Assembly (NCBI GenBank): GCA_028280715.1
Contig: JANQLG010000024.1
Location: 88,884 to 152,883 of the forward strand
DNA length: 64,000 bases
Direction of reading: 5' to 3'
From: Spongiibacteraceae bacterium
GTDB taxonomy: Bacteria; Pseudomonadota; Gammaproteobacteria; Pseudomonadales; Dasaniaceae
The position numbers were made by a program, and so were the translations under genes. Positions 15,323-23,343 of this stretch are shown here, in pieces. The notes under the pieces are model-generated. The model was not told the origin of the DNA and did not search any database. It saw only the letters and a list, made by a program, of their open reading frames with translations. Numbering within the stretch: position 1 is the stretch's first letter; every line of letters starts with the position of its first letter.

Positions 15323-18300
15323 TCAACCAACAACAAGCAGCAGAAAAAAACACAACAAAATTCCAACAAATGCCACGCCAGGATGAACCTGTAATACCAT
15401 GAGTTGCGAGTATCGGGACTCAAACATCACCATACTTACACGCGCATAACGGCCCGTTATATGAGTGAAACAATCACTGAAAAAATGTCCTGTATCTTTG
15501 AGAATTTTTTTCAGTCTGTCGCAGAATTTCTCTACAAACACAATCACATCTCCGGCGGGTATTGTTGCGGAACGCGCAAAATAATCACCTGCCACCAGAA
15601 ATATCAGCGCACCGACGATTGGTGGCCAAAGTGAAGACCACAAAGCCTGATATGAAAATGAGTGCGCAATAAAAGGGTCAGCCTGAGGCAGCCAATAGAC
15701 ACCAATCACGACCAATAACACCAACATGCCATACACAAATAACCGCGAATTAAAATTCGCTGACGTCAATACTGCTCCATGACTCGATGACCTCAATAGA
15801 TCAACAAAACGCAACATTAATAGCGTGGTGCCAATCGCAGTTATAAGTAACAGATCTGTGATCCATGCCGGTTCCACTAGCGAAGTTTTGAGCGCAGACT
15901 TTGCCAGTGCGCCACTGGTAAACGGCAAACCAACCATAGCCATAGCGGGGATTAAAATTCCTGCCCACACCAACCAACGCCTGGGCGAGTTGGTTGCCAA
16001 TGCTGGTGCAACTCCGACACTTAAAAATAACGCGGCTTTAGCAAGCCCATGATGAATGGCATAAAGTAATAATGCGGAAGATAACAGCGGCCAGAGATCA
16101 GGTGTCATCAAACCTGCACCAACACCTGTGGCAATAATTCCCATCTGGCTGATCGTAGAATACGCGAGAAGTGTTTTTGGATTGCGCTGAGTAATGCCCA
16201 CCGCAACCGCAAAAAATGCACCACTAATACCTAATGTTAGTAACGTCACACCAACATATTCAAGCGCAACTTCACCTAATGGCAAAAAGCGCCACCAGCC
16301 GATCAACCCGGCTTTAACCATCAGACCACTGAGCAGTGCACTGGCCGGTAAAGGAGCTACCGGATGAGCGCGGGGCAACCAACTATGTGTTGCCAACAAA
16401 CCTGCCTTAATTCCGAAACCAAGCATCAACAACCAGCTCACCCAAACTGGTTGAGAAGCGGTGTTAATTTTGCCCGGAGATTCACCGTTATTAATGGCTA
16501 GTCCTATCAGTGCAGCAAATAGCAGCACTTCACCAATCACTACCCATTGCATATAGGTTTTACCCGCACGCATCGCTTCATCAGTACCGGCATGAACAAC
16601 TAGACCGTAGGCGGAGAAGCTCATTAGGGTAAAAAAAGTAATAAAGCCAAACAGGTCCTGAGATAACGTTAAGCCGAAACTACCCGTCATACACAGTAGA
16701 AAATACAGCGTATATCGCGTTAGATGCTTATCGCCTGCCAGGTAATTACTGCCGTAAATAGCAGCAATCAGCCACAAAATAGCTGCCAGCAGTAATAGCG
16801 TTTGTGAAGTTTGATCCAAGCTAAGCACACTACCAAAAAACAGACCGGGCAATATGTTTAACTGATCCGGCAGTAGCAACGCCGCCGCCAATGCCGGCAG
16901 TGCGGCGCAAGGTACAAGGCGAATACACATACGGCGAGTAACAGGTATGAGTAATCCTAGAGCTAGCAATAAAGGCGTAATCACAACCAGGCTGAGTAGC
17001 GGAAGGGCTAGTTGAATACTTTCCGTGCCGCGCTCAAATACCTGTCCGTATTCAAGCGTCGCAATTAATTTCGCCCAATTCAGCGGACTGATCACATTAT
17101 TGGCAAAAACACCAACAGCTAAAGCCAGCGCTGCAGTCACCACTGGCGGTACTAGCAACATCCAGGGAGCTTCTGTAATACCTCGTTTGGCTGGCAAGGC
17201 ACGATCAGAAGGCTTAAACCAAGCGGCATAAAGCATGGGTAAAAAGTAAATAGCATTCAGCAAACTGCTGGCAGCTAAAATAAATAACACCCAATGGGCA
17301 CCTACTTCTAAAGCACCCAGACCGAGATACCATTTCGACACAAAGCCTGCTAACGGTGGCAATCCAATCATGCCAAGTGCTGCGATGGTAAAAGCAGCCA
17401 TAGTGAATGGCATACGCCGTCCGACGCCATTCATCTCGCTTACCTTATGAATACCCATCGTCTCTGCCAGATTACCTGCACAGAAAAACATCGTGATTTT
17501 CATTAAGCCTTGATGCACGAGGTGCACCATACCGCCAATCGTCGCAATCGGCCCGGCAATCGCTGTGCCCAGCGCAATGTAGGACACCTGGCTCACCGTT
17601 GAGTAAGCCAAGCGCTTTTTAATATCATCCTGAAACAGCGCCCGAACCGAACCATAGACAATGGTGAACGCTGCGACAGCTGCCAACATGCTGGTAACCC
17701 CGAGCTCCCGGGCAAATTCAATACCATACACATCGTAAACCACACGAATAATGCCGAAAGCACCAGCTTTAACCACAGCTACAGCATGAAGTAATGCACT
17801 CACCGGTGCAGGAGCTGCCATTGCAACTGGCAGCCAACCATGTAACGGTACCAGGGCCGCTTTCACACCGAGGCCGACAATCAGCAATGCAAAGATAATC
17901 TTGAGATGACCGGGATCAAGCTGAGGCATTCCCGACAGCACCCCGGTGACGGTGAAGTCCAGCGGCCCGGCGATGGCTTTTAGCCACACCACACCGGCCA
18001 ACAACAGCGCTCCGCCAATCAGTGTATATGTTAGATAAATACGTCCCGCCCGCAGTGATGCAGCATTACCTTTATGTACCACCAGAGGATAAGTCGTGAG
18101 TGTCAGTAGTTCGTAAAAAATCAAAAAAGTAATCAGGTTGCCGGCCAGTGCGATACCCAATGTTGCTGCCACACACAAGCAAAAAAATCCAAAAAACCGA
18201 CTGCGGTTTTCCGTATTTTCAAAATAGCCGATGGCATAAATTGTTGTGAGAAACCACAATAAGCCTGACAGACTGACAAAAAGCAGCGACAGCGTATCCG

Positions 18301-18529
18301 CATGTAGCACTAAATCCATGCCGGGCAGTAGCGGTAAACGTGTTTCAAAAACCTCACCACTATATACACCGCTGATTAACAGCATTATCAAGCCAATACA
18401 TGCGATGTTAGCGCCCAGATTTAACATACGACGCAATAGCAGGCGCTGTTCACCAATGCAAAATATCAACAGCCCCGGTAACAGTGCGGAGAGAACAATA
18501 AATAAGGGCAACAGGTTATTCAATACCAT
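15323..18529 (-). CDS. Mrp-type antiporter subunit, fused double NuoL/M-like module
   Basis: A 1068-aa polytopic membrane protein with two complete antiporter-like modules of the NuoL/NuoM/MrpA-D family in tandem. Module 1 (about 1-500) has the TM5 glutamate (FLIFYELLTLTTY) and the TM7 lysine region (VGLGVKAALVPLHGWLPVA, VAVVKAGAF). Module 2 (about 510-1000) has the matching lysines (GFGIKAGLLATHSWLP, LMVKAGLIGWW), but at the glutamate position reads FITFFTLMSFSAY, with Thr. So one half may pump and the other may be structural or altered. Its start overlaps the previous stop (TAATG), showing translational coupling in the mrp operon. MrpA itself is usually one module plus a C-terminal MbhD-E part. 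Confidence 0.88.
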   Translation of the reverse strand: MVLNNLLPLFIVLSALLPGLLIFCIGEQRLLLRRMLNLGANIACIGLIMLLISGVYSGEVFETRLPLLPGMDLVLHADTLSLLFVSLSGLLWFLTTIYAIGYFENTENRSRFFGFFCLCVAATLGIALAGNLITFLIFYELLTLTTYPLVVHKGNAASLRAGRIYLTYTLIGGALLLAGVVWLKAIAGPLDFTVTGVLSGMPQLDPGHLKIIFALLIVGLGVKAALVPLHGWLPVAMAAPAPVSALLHAVAVVKAGAFGIIRVVYDVYGIEFARELGVTSMLAAVAAFTIVYGSVRALFQDDIKKRLAYSTVSQVSYIALGTAIAGPIATIGGMVHLVHQGLMKITMFFCAGNLAETMGIHKVSEMNGVGRRMPFTMAAFTIAALGMIGLPPLAGFVSKWYLGLGALEVGAHWVLFILAASSLLNAIYFLPMLYAAWFKPSDRALPAKRGITEAPWMLLVPPVVTAALALAVGVFANNVISPLNWAKLIATLEYGQVFERGTESIQLALPLLSLVVITPLLLALGLLIPVTRRMCIRLVPCAALPALAAALLLPDQLNILPGLFFGSVLSLDQTSQTLLLLAAILWLIAAIYGSNYLAGDKHLTRYTLYFLLCMTGSFGLTLSQDLFGFITFFTLMSFSAYGLVVHAGTDEAMRAGKTYMQWVVIGEVLLFAALIGLAINNGESPGKINTASQPVWVSWLLMLGFGIKAGLLATHSWLPRAHPVAPLPASALLSGLMVKAGLIGWWRFLPLGEVALEYVGVTLLTLGISGAFFAVAVGITQRNPKTLLAYSTISQMGIIATGVGAGLMTPDLWPLLSSALLLYAIHHGLAKAALFLSVGVAPALATNSPRRWLVWAGILIPAMAMVGLPFTSGALAKSALKTSLVEPAWITDLLLITAIGTTLLMLRFVDLLRSSSHGAVLTSANFNSRLFVYGMLVLLVVIGVYWLPQADPFIAHSFSYQALWSSLWPPIVGALIFLVAGDYFARSATIPAGDVIVFVEKFCDRLKKILKDTGHFFSDCFTHITGRYARVSMVMFESRYSQLMVLQVHPGVAFVGILLCFFLLLVVG

Positions 18530-20067
18530 TACAAACCTCCCGCGCCCATCGATGAGATCTGAGCACTGCCCTCTAATAAAGCAAGCACCGGCTCGGCATT
18601 AAACCCTAATAAAACTGCTGAAATGGCCAACACCAGTCCACACATAGCCAAGCCTCTGGGCAGGAGATGAGTAGACATTTTATCTCCGCTCTGGGCGACG
18701 GTTTGAGCGAATGCAATAGTGAGTACTCGACCAATATAAACCGCAGCCAATAAACCACCGACGAGCATCACGATCACCCACCACCATTGCCCATTTTGAA
18801 TAGCACTATTAAGCAGCAACCACTTGGCGATAAAACCGCCACTAGGTGGTAAACCAATCAGACTGATACCTGCAATAGCAAAAGTGAATACTGCGATGGG
18901 TTGAGAGCGTGCCGCTCCCTGCAGTTTGTCAATCGTATCGTGGCCGTAACAAGATTGAATATTACCGGCCGCCAAAAACATAGCGGCTTTAGCCAAAGCG
19001 TGCGCAATAATAAAGTAGATAACAGCTGCTAACGCGGCACTACCAGCGACATCACTAACGGAATCAATAAGAGGCACCGATATATCACTGGCAGCTGCAA
19101 GGGGAAACAACAGAAAGAGGTAACCTAATTGTGCTACTGTCGAATATGCCACAAGCAACTTTAGACGTGACGCGCGAAACGCCGCAATACAACCCCAGAC
19201 GATTGCGGTGGCGCCCAACAGACCTAAGAAGTTCATTGCAAATTCAGTGGTGGCAGGAGCCAATACCTCCAACCAAAAACGTACCAGCAGATAAAAAGAT
19301 GCCTTAACTACAAGTGCAGATAGCACCGCACTCACAGGTGCGGGTGCACTGGCATGAGCCGAAGGCAACCAAAAATGCAGTGGCAGCAATGCTGTTTTCA
19401 GCAACAAACCAACACTGATCAGCGCCAAGCTTGCCCAAGTTAATGGATTTGCCTGCACAGTACTAGCCAGCTGCACCAGATCCAAAGTGCCATAAGCACG
19501 GTAAAGTAAGGCTACACCGAGCAGGTAACACAATGAACCTAACAGTCCAACTAAGGCATAGCGCAGCGCAGCCGTCAATGCCGCACGAGTACCAGTCAAC
19601 GCTACCAACGCAACGGCAGATAGCCCGATAATTTCCAATGCCACATAAATATTAAACGCATCAGCTGAGATAAAAGCTGCATTAAGGCCCGCCACCAGCA
19701 ACCACCACAGCGGCCAGAAACCTGCAGCTTTATTAGGGGCAGAAAAATATTGAGCACTGTAAATACTGAGAATCAAAACCAGCAAGGCAGTGATCAATAG
19801 TAAGATAATAGCCAGACCATCAACCACTAGATCGATACCTAAAGGCGCACCCCAGCCACCCAACGCATACCGATAAGATGCACCTGCACCAGAATGCTGG
19901 ATAGCCAATAGCAGCATGACCACTATGCTCAACTGTAAAAATGCAAACAGAATACTGAGTCCAACCCGCCAGCGATGCGAATCCAATAAGGCGCAGGCAA
20001 TAGCAGCGAGTAACGGCAAACCCACCACCAGGGGTAATAGAGAATATACGGCATCCCAAGACATCAT
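18529..20067 (-). CDS. mrpD: Mrp cation/proton antiporter subunit D
   Basis: A 512-aa inner-membrane subunit of the multi-component Na+(K+)/H+ antiporter, with about 14 transmembrane helices, homologous to NuoN/NuoM. The key charged residues are present: the TM5 Glu in FNIYVALEIIGLSAVALV, and the TM7-8 Lys and His in LKTALLPLHFWLPSAHASAP and LVVKASFYLL, plus the conserved proton-path segment LLVAYSTVAQLGYLFL. Start and stop both overlap neighbouring subunits by 1 to 4 bases, so stoichiometric translation is likely. Length and motifs match MrpD/MnhD. Confidence 0.92.
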   Translation of the reverse strand: MMSWDAVYSLLPLVVGLPLLAAIACALLDSHRWRVGLSILFAFLQLSIVVMLLLAIQHSGAGASYRYALGGWGAPLGIDLVVDGLAIILLLITALLVLILSIYSAQYFSAPNKAAGFWPLWWLLVAGLNAAFISADAFNIYVALEIIGLSAVALVALTGTRAALTAALRYALVGLLGSLCYLLGVALLYRAYGTLDLVQLASTVQANPLTWASLALISVGLLLKTALLPLHFWLPSAHASAPAPVSAVLSALVVKASFYLLVRFWLEVLAPATTEFAMNFLGLLGATAIVWGCIAAFRASRLKLLVAYSTVAQLGYLFLLFPLAAASDISVPLIDSVSDVAGSAALAAVIYFIIAHALAKAAMFLAAGNIQSCYGHDTIDKLQGAARSQPIAVFTFAIAGISLIGLPPSGGFIAKWLLLNSAIQNGQWWWVIVMLVGGLLAAVYIGRVLTIAFAQTVAQSGDKMSTHLLPRGLAMCGLVLAISAVLLGFNAEPVLALLEGSAQISSMGAGGL

Positions 20068-20360
20068 TGCGTAGACTCTCCTGCTTCATTCTCATCAAGC
20101 AATTGGATTCGTAACGCCAGCCAGAGACACTGTGCTGTTCCAGCAACGGCTACCACAATACCCGTCAGCACCATGGCATGAGGCACCGGGTCAGTGATGG
20201 CACCATGATGCGCGCTAGCCAACAGCACCATAAACACACCGATACCCATAATATTGACCGCAATGAGTTTGCGAATAACATGTGCAGCCACAACCACACC
20301 GAACACACCGATGCCAAAAAGTGCGACACCAACAACACTGTAGAGCAGATCCTGAGTCAT
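20064..20360 (-). CDS. mrpC: Mrp antiporter subunit C (NuoK-like)
   Basis: A 98-aa, three-helix membrane protein homologous to NuoK: VVGVALFGIGVFGVVVAAHVIRKLIAVNIMGIGVFMVLLA, then the conserved segment DPVPHAMVLTGIVVAVAGTA. The D-P-V-P-x-A-x-V-L-T-x-I-V pattern is the MnhC/MrpC signature. It overlaps mrpD by 4 bases (ATGA) and lies directly after the mrpB-like gene. Confidence 0.93.
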   Translation of the reverse strand: MTQDLLYSVVGVALFGIGVFGVVVAAHVIRKLIAVNIMGIGVFMVLLASAHHGAITDPVPHAMVLTGIVVAVAGTAQCLWLALRIQLLDENEAGESTQ

Positions 20361-21100
20361 TGATTTATCTCCTGCTCAGACCGCTCTGCTATTTTTTTGA
20401 GCCGCACAAACAACAGCAGCAAAATGGCAGCAATTGATAAGGTGGCAGCGATTTCCACAACGAGAATTAGCCAGCCGGCATGCTCAACGGGATATTGCAA
20501 ACTTGTGCCCGTGACAATCGCGTTTGCAGCGGCGACCAAAAGAAACACCAGTAAACCGAGGTTGAGTGCAACACGCGCTTTCGTCGTTTGCCACAAAAAA
20601 TCATGGCGCCCAGCCAGAGACAAAGCGACACCTGCTCCAGCAACCACGGCGCCAGCCTGGAATGCACCGCCCGGTGAATAAGCTCCCGTCCACAGAAGAT
20701 AACCACCGACTAATATCGCCAGTGGCACCAGCCATTTCAGCAAGCCAACTAGAACGGGACTGATTATTATTTTGTCATCGACAGACAAAAATTGTGTAGT
20801 GGTCGATGACTGCGTAGGCAGTATTGCCACAGCGACAATCAGCAGTACTGCAATTTCCAATAAGGTATCGTAACTACGAAAATTGAGTAAAACGGCTGTT
20901 ACAGGATTTTCCACGCCGCTGATATCGAGATTTTTCGCCGCTAAATCAGCAAGCCCAGGCACTGCTTTATCGGTGACTAACAACGCAATCGTTAGGGCTA
21001 TACTCAGTGCAGTAATAATAGCGCCCAGCAACCAGCAAGTTACTCTTGATAGCTCTTTTTCATTCGTGTTCTGTTGCTGAAATTCAAGACTAATAAACAT
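20357..21100 (-). CDS. mrpB: Mrp antiporter subunit B with MbhE-like N-terminal part
   Basis: About 247 aa. The N-terminal third resembles the C-terminal end of MrpA (MbhE): ENPVTAVLLNFRSYDTLLEI is the classical segment. The C-terminal part is the MnhB domain, with VDDKIIISPVLVGLLKWLVP, GGYLLWTGAYSPGGAFQAGAV and later helices. This split is the group 2 or Mbh-like arrangement, in which MrpA parts are separate or attached to MrpB. I start at the ATG at 21100, which overlaps the DUF4040 gene by 11 bases; an in-frame non-ATG start 33 bases upstream is possible. Confidence 0.87.
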   Translation of the reverse strand: MFISLEFQQQNTNEKELSRVTCWLLGAIITALSIALTIALLVTDKAVPGLADLAAKNLDISGVENPVTAVLLNFRSYDTLLEIAVLLIVAVAILPTQSSTTTQFLSVDDKIIISPVLVGLLKWLVPLAILVGGYLLWTGAYSPGGAFQAGAVVAGAGVALSLAGRHDFLWQTTKARVALNLGLLVFLLVAAANAIVTGTSLQYPVEHAGWLILVVEIAATLSIAAILLLLFVRLKKIAERSEQEINQ

Positions 21101-21368
21101 CGTTAGAACTCTCGAATTTCGCTGCCGCTTCATTACTCAACCGCCGCCATGCAACCAACAGCAGCGCTCCAGTAAGACCCGCGCCAATAGCCGCTTCAGC
21201 AATCGCGACGTCCCAGGCATTTAACCTTACCCAAATGATGGTGACTAATAAGCCGAGACTGACGTAGAGAACAATCGCGGTAAAAACCTGGCGCGCCGAC
21301 AACGTTAAGCACGCCAACAGAAGAACGCTCAATGAGAGGATGATATCGATAATTATCTCGGCACTCAT
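21090..21368 (-). CDS. Mrp antiporter DUF4040/MbhD-like subunit
   Basis: A three-helix membrane protein of 92 aa matching the DUF4040/MbhD segment that forms the C-terminal part of MrpA in seven-gene operons. Its core is ARQVFTAIVLYVSLGLLVTI and then NAWDVAIAEAAIGAGLTGAL, the conserved D-V-A-x-x-E-A-x-x-G signature. The ATG at 21368 overlaps the mrpG stop (ATGA type). Together with the following MrpB it supplies the pieces missing from the double antiporter subunit at the operon's end. Confidence 0.88.
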   Translation of the reverse strand: MSAEIIIDIILSLSVLLLACLTLSARQVFTAIVLYVSLGLLVTIIWVRLNAWDVAIAEAAIGAGLTGALLLVAWRRLSNEAAAKFESSNDVY

Positions 21369-21724
21369 TTTTGTTCTCCTGGTTTTGGTTCTCCTAGTTT
21401 TGGCTCTCCTCGATTTGCGCCGGAATTCACTGTGGCATCTCGTGCCAACCATTTGAAGCCATAGTCGGCGATCAGAAAGCTGGTTACGGCGCTGGATATC
21501 ATGACCAGAATCCAGATAACTACGAGCTGTATGGCATCGAAGCCAGAAGTCACTTGTGGCACTAAACCTACCGCAATCAGACCTAAACCAAGATTGTCGA
21601 CCTTGGTCAATGCATTTAGACGACTGAACACATCAGGAAAACGGAGTAAACCCAAAGAGCCTGCGGCAAAAAAATAAAGCCCTGCTACACTGGTCACGAT
21701 AGTGAAAATATCCCAGACACTCAT
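21365..21724 (-). CDS. mrpG: Mrp antiporter subunit G
   Basis: A 119-aa membrane subunit of the MnhG family. It has the conserved FFAAGSLGLLRFPDVFSRLNA segment followed by the K-V-D-x-x-G-x-G pattern (LTKVDNLGLGLIAVGL) and two further helices. The hydrophilic C-terminal tail, rich in Gly, Glu, Pro and Lys, is built of near repeats (GEPKLGEPKPGEQK), an oddity specific to this protein. It overlaps mrpF and the DUF4040 gene by 4 bases each. Confidence 0.92.
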   Translation of the reverse strand: MSVWDIFTIVTSVAGLYFFAAGSLGLLRFPDVFSRLNALTKVDNLGLGLIAVGLVPQVTSGFDAIQLVVIWILVMISSAVTSFLIADYGFKWLARDATVNSGANRGEPKLGEPKPGEQK

Positions 21725-21978
21725 AGTTTTCTTGCTCCTAAAGCTACAAATGTAATGAGTGTCAGTGGCGCCAATAACGCCAATACCAGAGCTGTGTTGA
21801 GCAATGCAGCCTGCTGTTGAACGACGGCAATTATCATCAATATCGCCACCCCCACTGTGCCAAATAATTGTGACGCGAGCATACGGTCAGCAATAGTCGG
21901 CCCACGCATTACACGTACAAGCCCCACCAACAATATTAGAAGTAACATCGCGGTGACAAAGATAAGATAAGTATTCAT
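21721..21978 (-). CDS. mrpF: Mrp antiporter subunit F
   Basis: An 85-aa, three-helix membrane protein of the MrpF/PhaF family, with the signature RVMRGPTIADRMLASQLFGTVGVAIL (R-G-P-x-x-x-D-R) and a hydrophobic C-terminal helix ending TFVALGARKL. It overlaps mrpE and mrpG by 4 bases, which indicates tight translational coupling. Confidence 0.93.
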   Translation of the reverse strand: MNTYLIFVTAMLLLILLVGLVRVMRGPTIADRMLASQLFGTVGVAILMIIAVVQQQAALLNTALVLALLAPLTLITFVALGARKL

Positions 21979-22610
21979 TGCCGCTCTCCGGTTACCGCTT
22001 TTGTTGCAACAGTTACCAAGTCGATAAAGTCGAGACCAAAAAAACCTGCAATTTGCGTTTCACACCGCCTCAGCTCGCTGTCGTTATCTGCGTGAATATC
22101 GAGTACATGAATAATGATTGTGTTGTCCTGCCAGGCAACACTTACTGTGCCAGGCAACAAACTAATGATATTGATAAAGAAAAGTTGCGGCCTACCGGCC
22201 GGCAGATGTGTGACATACTGAATAAAACCCGGCCGTAAATGGCCCTGAGGATGTATAGCAAGTAATGCGCTTTGCCATCCACCTTTCAAAGACTCAGCAA
22301 TGAAGAAGGGAATAAACCGAAGCAAAGCGCCCGGGCGTAGGCTCTGGTGTACAGAAGTTTTATGTTTGTCTTCAACCGCGAAAAGATAAATGGCGCACCA
22401 AGTGGCCAGAGGAACTACTACAATGCCGATTAGCCAGGAGTCTACACTGCCCTGTGTCAGTAACACCCACAATAACGCGAACGCTAAACCGTATCGAACA
22501 CATCGACCCAAAACCTGCACTGCAGTCAATTCCCGAGCAGGATCAGTATCGAGTTGTAGTCCAGCGTCGTCAATGGATTGACTGCGCCACGATTCATCAC
22601 TTTGCATCAT
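21975..22610 (-). CDS. mrpE: Mrp antiporter subunit E
   Basis: First gene of the mrp operon, about 211 aa. It is a MnhE-family subunit: two or three N-terminal helices (YGLAFALLWVLLTQGSVDSW), then FIPFFIAESLKGGWQSALLA and the cytoplasmic region with LLPGTVSVAWQDNTIIIHVLD, the conserved P-G-T-x-S motif. Operon order on the minus strand is E-F-G-DUF4040-B-C-D-double subunit-usp, like archaeal Mbh and group 2 Mrp clusters. I chose the ATG at 22610; the in-frame TTG three codons upstream lies too close to AAGGAG. A possible operator shared with icd lies about 160 bases upstream. Confidence 0.9.
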   Translation of the reverse strand: MMQSDESWRSQSIDDAGLQLDTDPARELTAVQVLGRCVRYGLAFALLWVLLTQGSVDSWLIGIVVVPLATWCAIYLFAVEDKHKTSVHQSLRPGALLRFIPFFIAESLKGGWQSALLAIHPQGHLRPGFIQYVTHLPAGRPQLFFINIISLLPGTVSVAWQDNTIIIHVLDIHADNDSELRRCETQIAGFFGLDFIDLVTVATKAVTGERQ

Positions 22611-22766
22611 GTACTCCAAAACTCCTTTTGGTCCACTATGTAATTAAGCGGCCCTCAGCAAAATTAAGGGGTGCACACGCTGAATGAGCCAGCAAAGTGC
22701 ACTTTAGTTGAGGTAAAGAGTAATGGAATTAATAGACAATAAAAGTCGAATAATTTTATCTAATTA

Positions 22767-22781
22767 ATCGATTTATTCGAT
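22767..22781. promoter_or_regulatory. ATCGATTTATTCGAT motif upstream of the mrp operon
   Basis: This 15-base imperfect palindrome differs at two central bases from the one upstream of icd (14078-14092, minus strand). It sits in the 260-base gap before mrpE. A common regulator is inferred from the match alone. Confidence 0.4.
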
Positions 22782-22869
22782 GATTTAAAAATCTTGAAAA
22801 ATGGCAATCTGCACCAAGGGGTAATTTAACCGCCAAAAAGAGAGCTACGTGTATCAGGAAATATCAGGA

Positions 22870-23244
22870 TCAGGTTTTTGATCCATCTAGCCAACATGCT
22901 CTAGACTCTGTATGAATTTGCTTGATTTTCTTTGGCCTAAATTCTGTATCAATACTTGCGACAGAGATCGACACCCAATCCGGGTACTCTTCACTGCCAC
23001 TCCATTCAATATTAGAACCACACAAGCTACAGAACTTTCGAGCGATATTGGCGGACGAGTTATAAACTGTGAGTGCATCCTGCCCAGACAAATATCTAAA
23101 ATCAGCTTTTGGCAAACTTGCATAGGTAGCAAAAGCTGCTCCATGTTGTTTTTGACACATTTTGCAATGGCAATGTGATACAGCTTTTGGCTCAGAGTTA
23201 AGTTCAAAAGTTATAGTGCCACATAAGCAGCTACCTTTATGCAT
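22870..23244 (-). CDS. GFA-family (CENP-V/Gfa) zinc protein
   Basis: About 124 aa, glutathione-dependent formaldehyde-activating enzyme (GFA) family, a small zinc-binding Mss4-like fold. All zinc ligands are visible: C6-x-C8 (KGSCLCGTITFEL), C25-x-C27-x2-C30 (HCHCKMCQKQHGAAF) and C72-x2-C75 (FCSLCGSNIEW). Most members have unknown substrates and only a few have been tied to formaldehyde-glutathione adducts, so no reaction is asserted. The ATG at 23244 has an AGGA site six bases upstream; longer in-frame starts lack one. It stands alone between the mrp operon and the methyltransferase. Confidence 0.88.
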   Translation of the reverse strand: MHKGSCLCGTITFELNSEPKAVSHCHCKMCQKQHGAAFATYASLPKADFRYLSGQDALTVYNSSANIARKFCSLCGSNIEWSGSEEYPDWVSISVASIDTEFRPKKIKQIHTESRACWLDGSKT

Positions 23245-23343
23245 CCTTATTCCTGATAGTTTACGATAAATGTCTATAAGCAAATCTACCGATTCTCGAC
23301 TAAATCTGCGGTACTTTTAAACAGTAACAAACCACTTTTTTGA

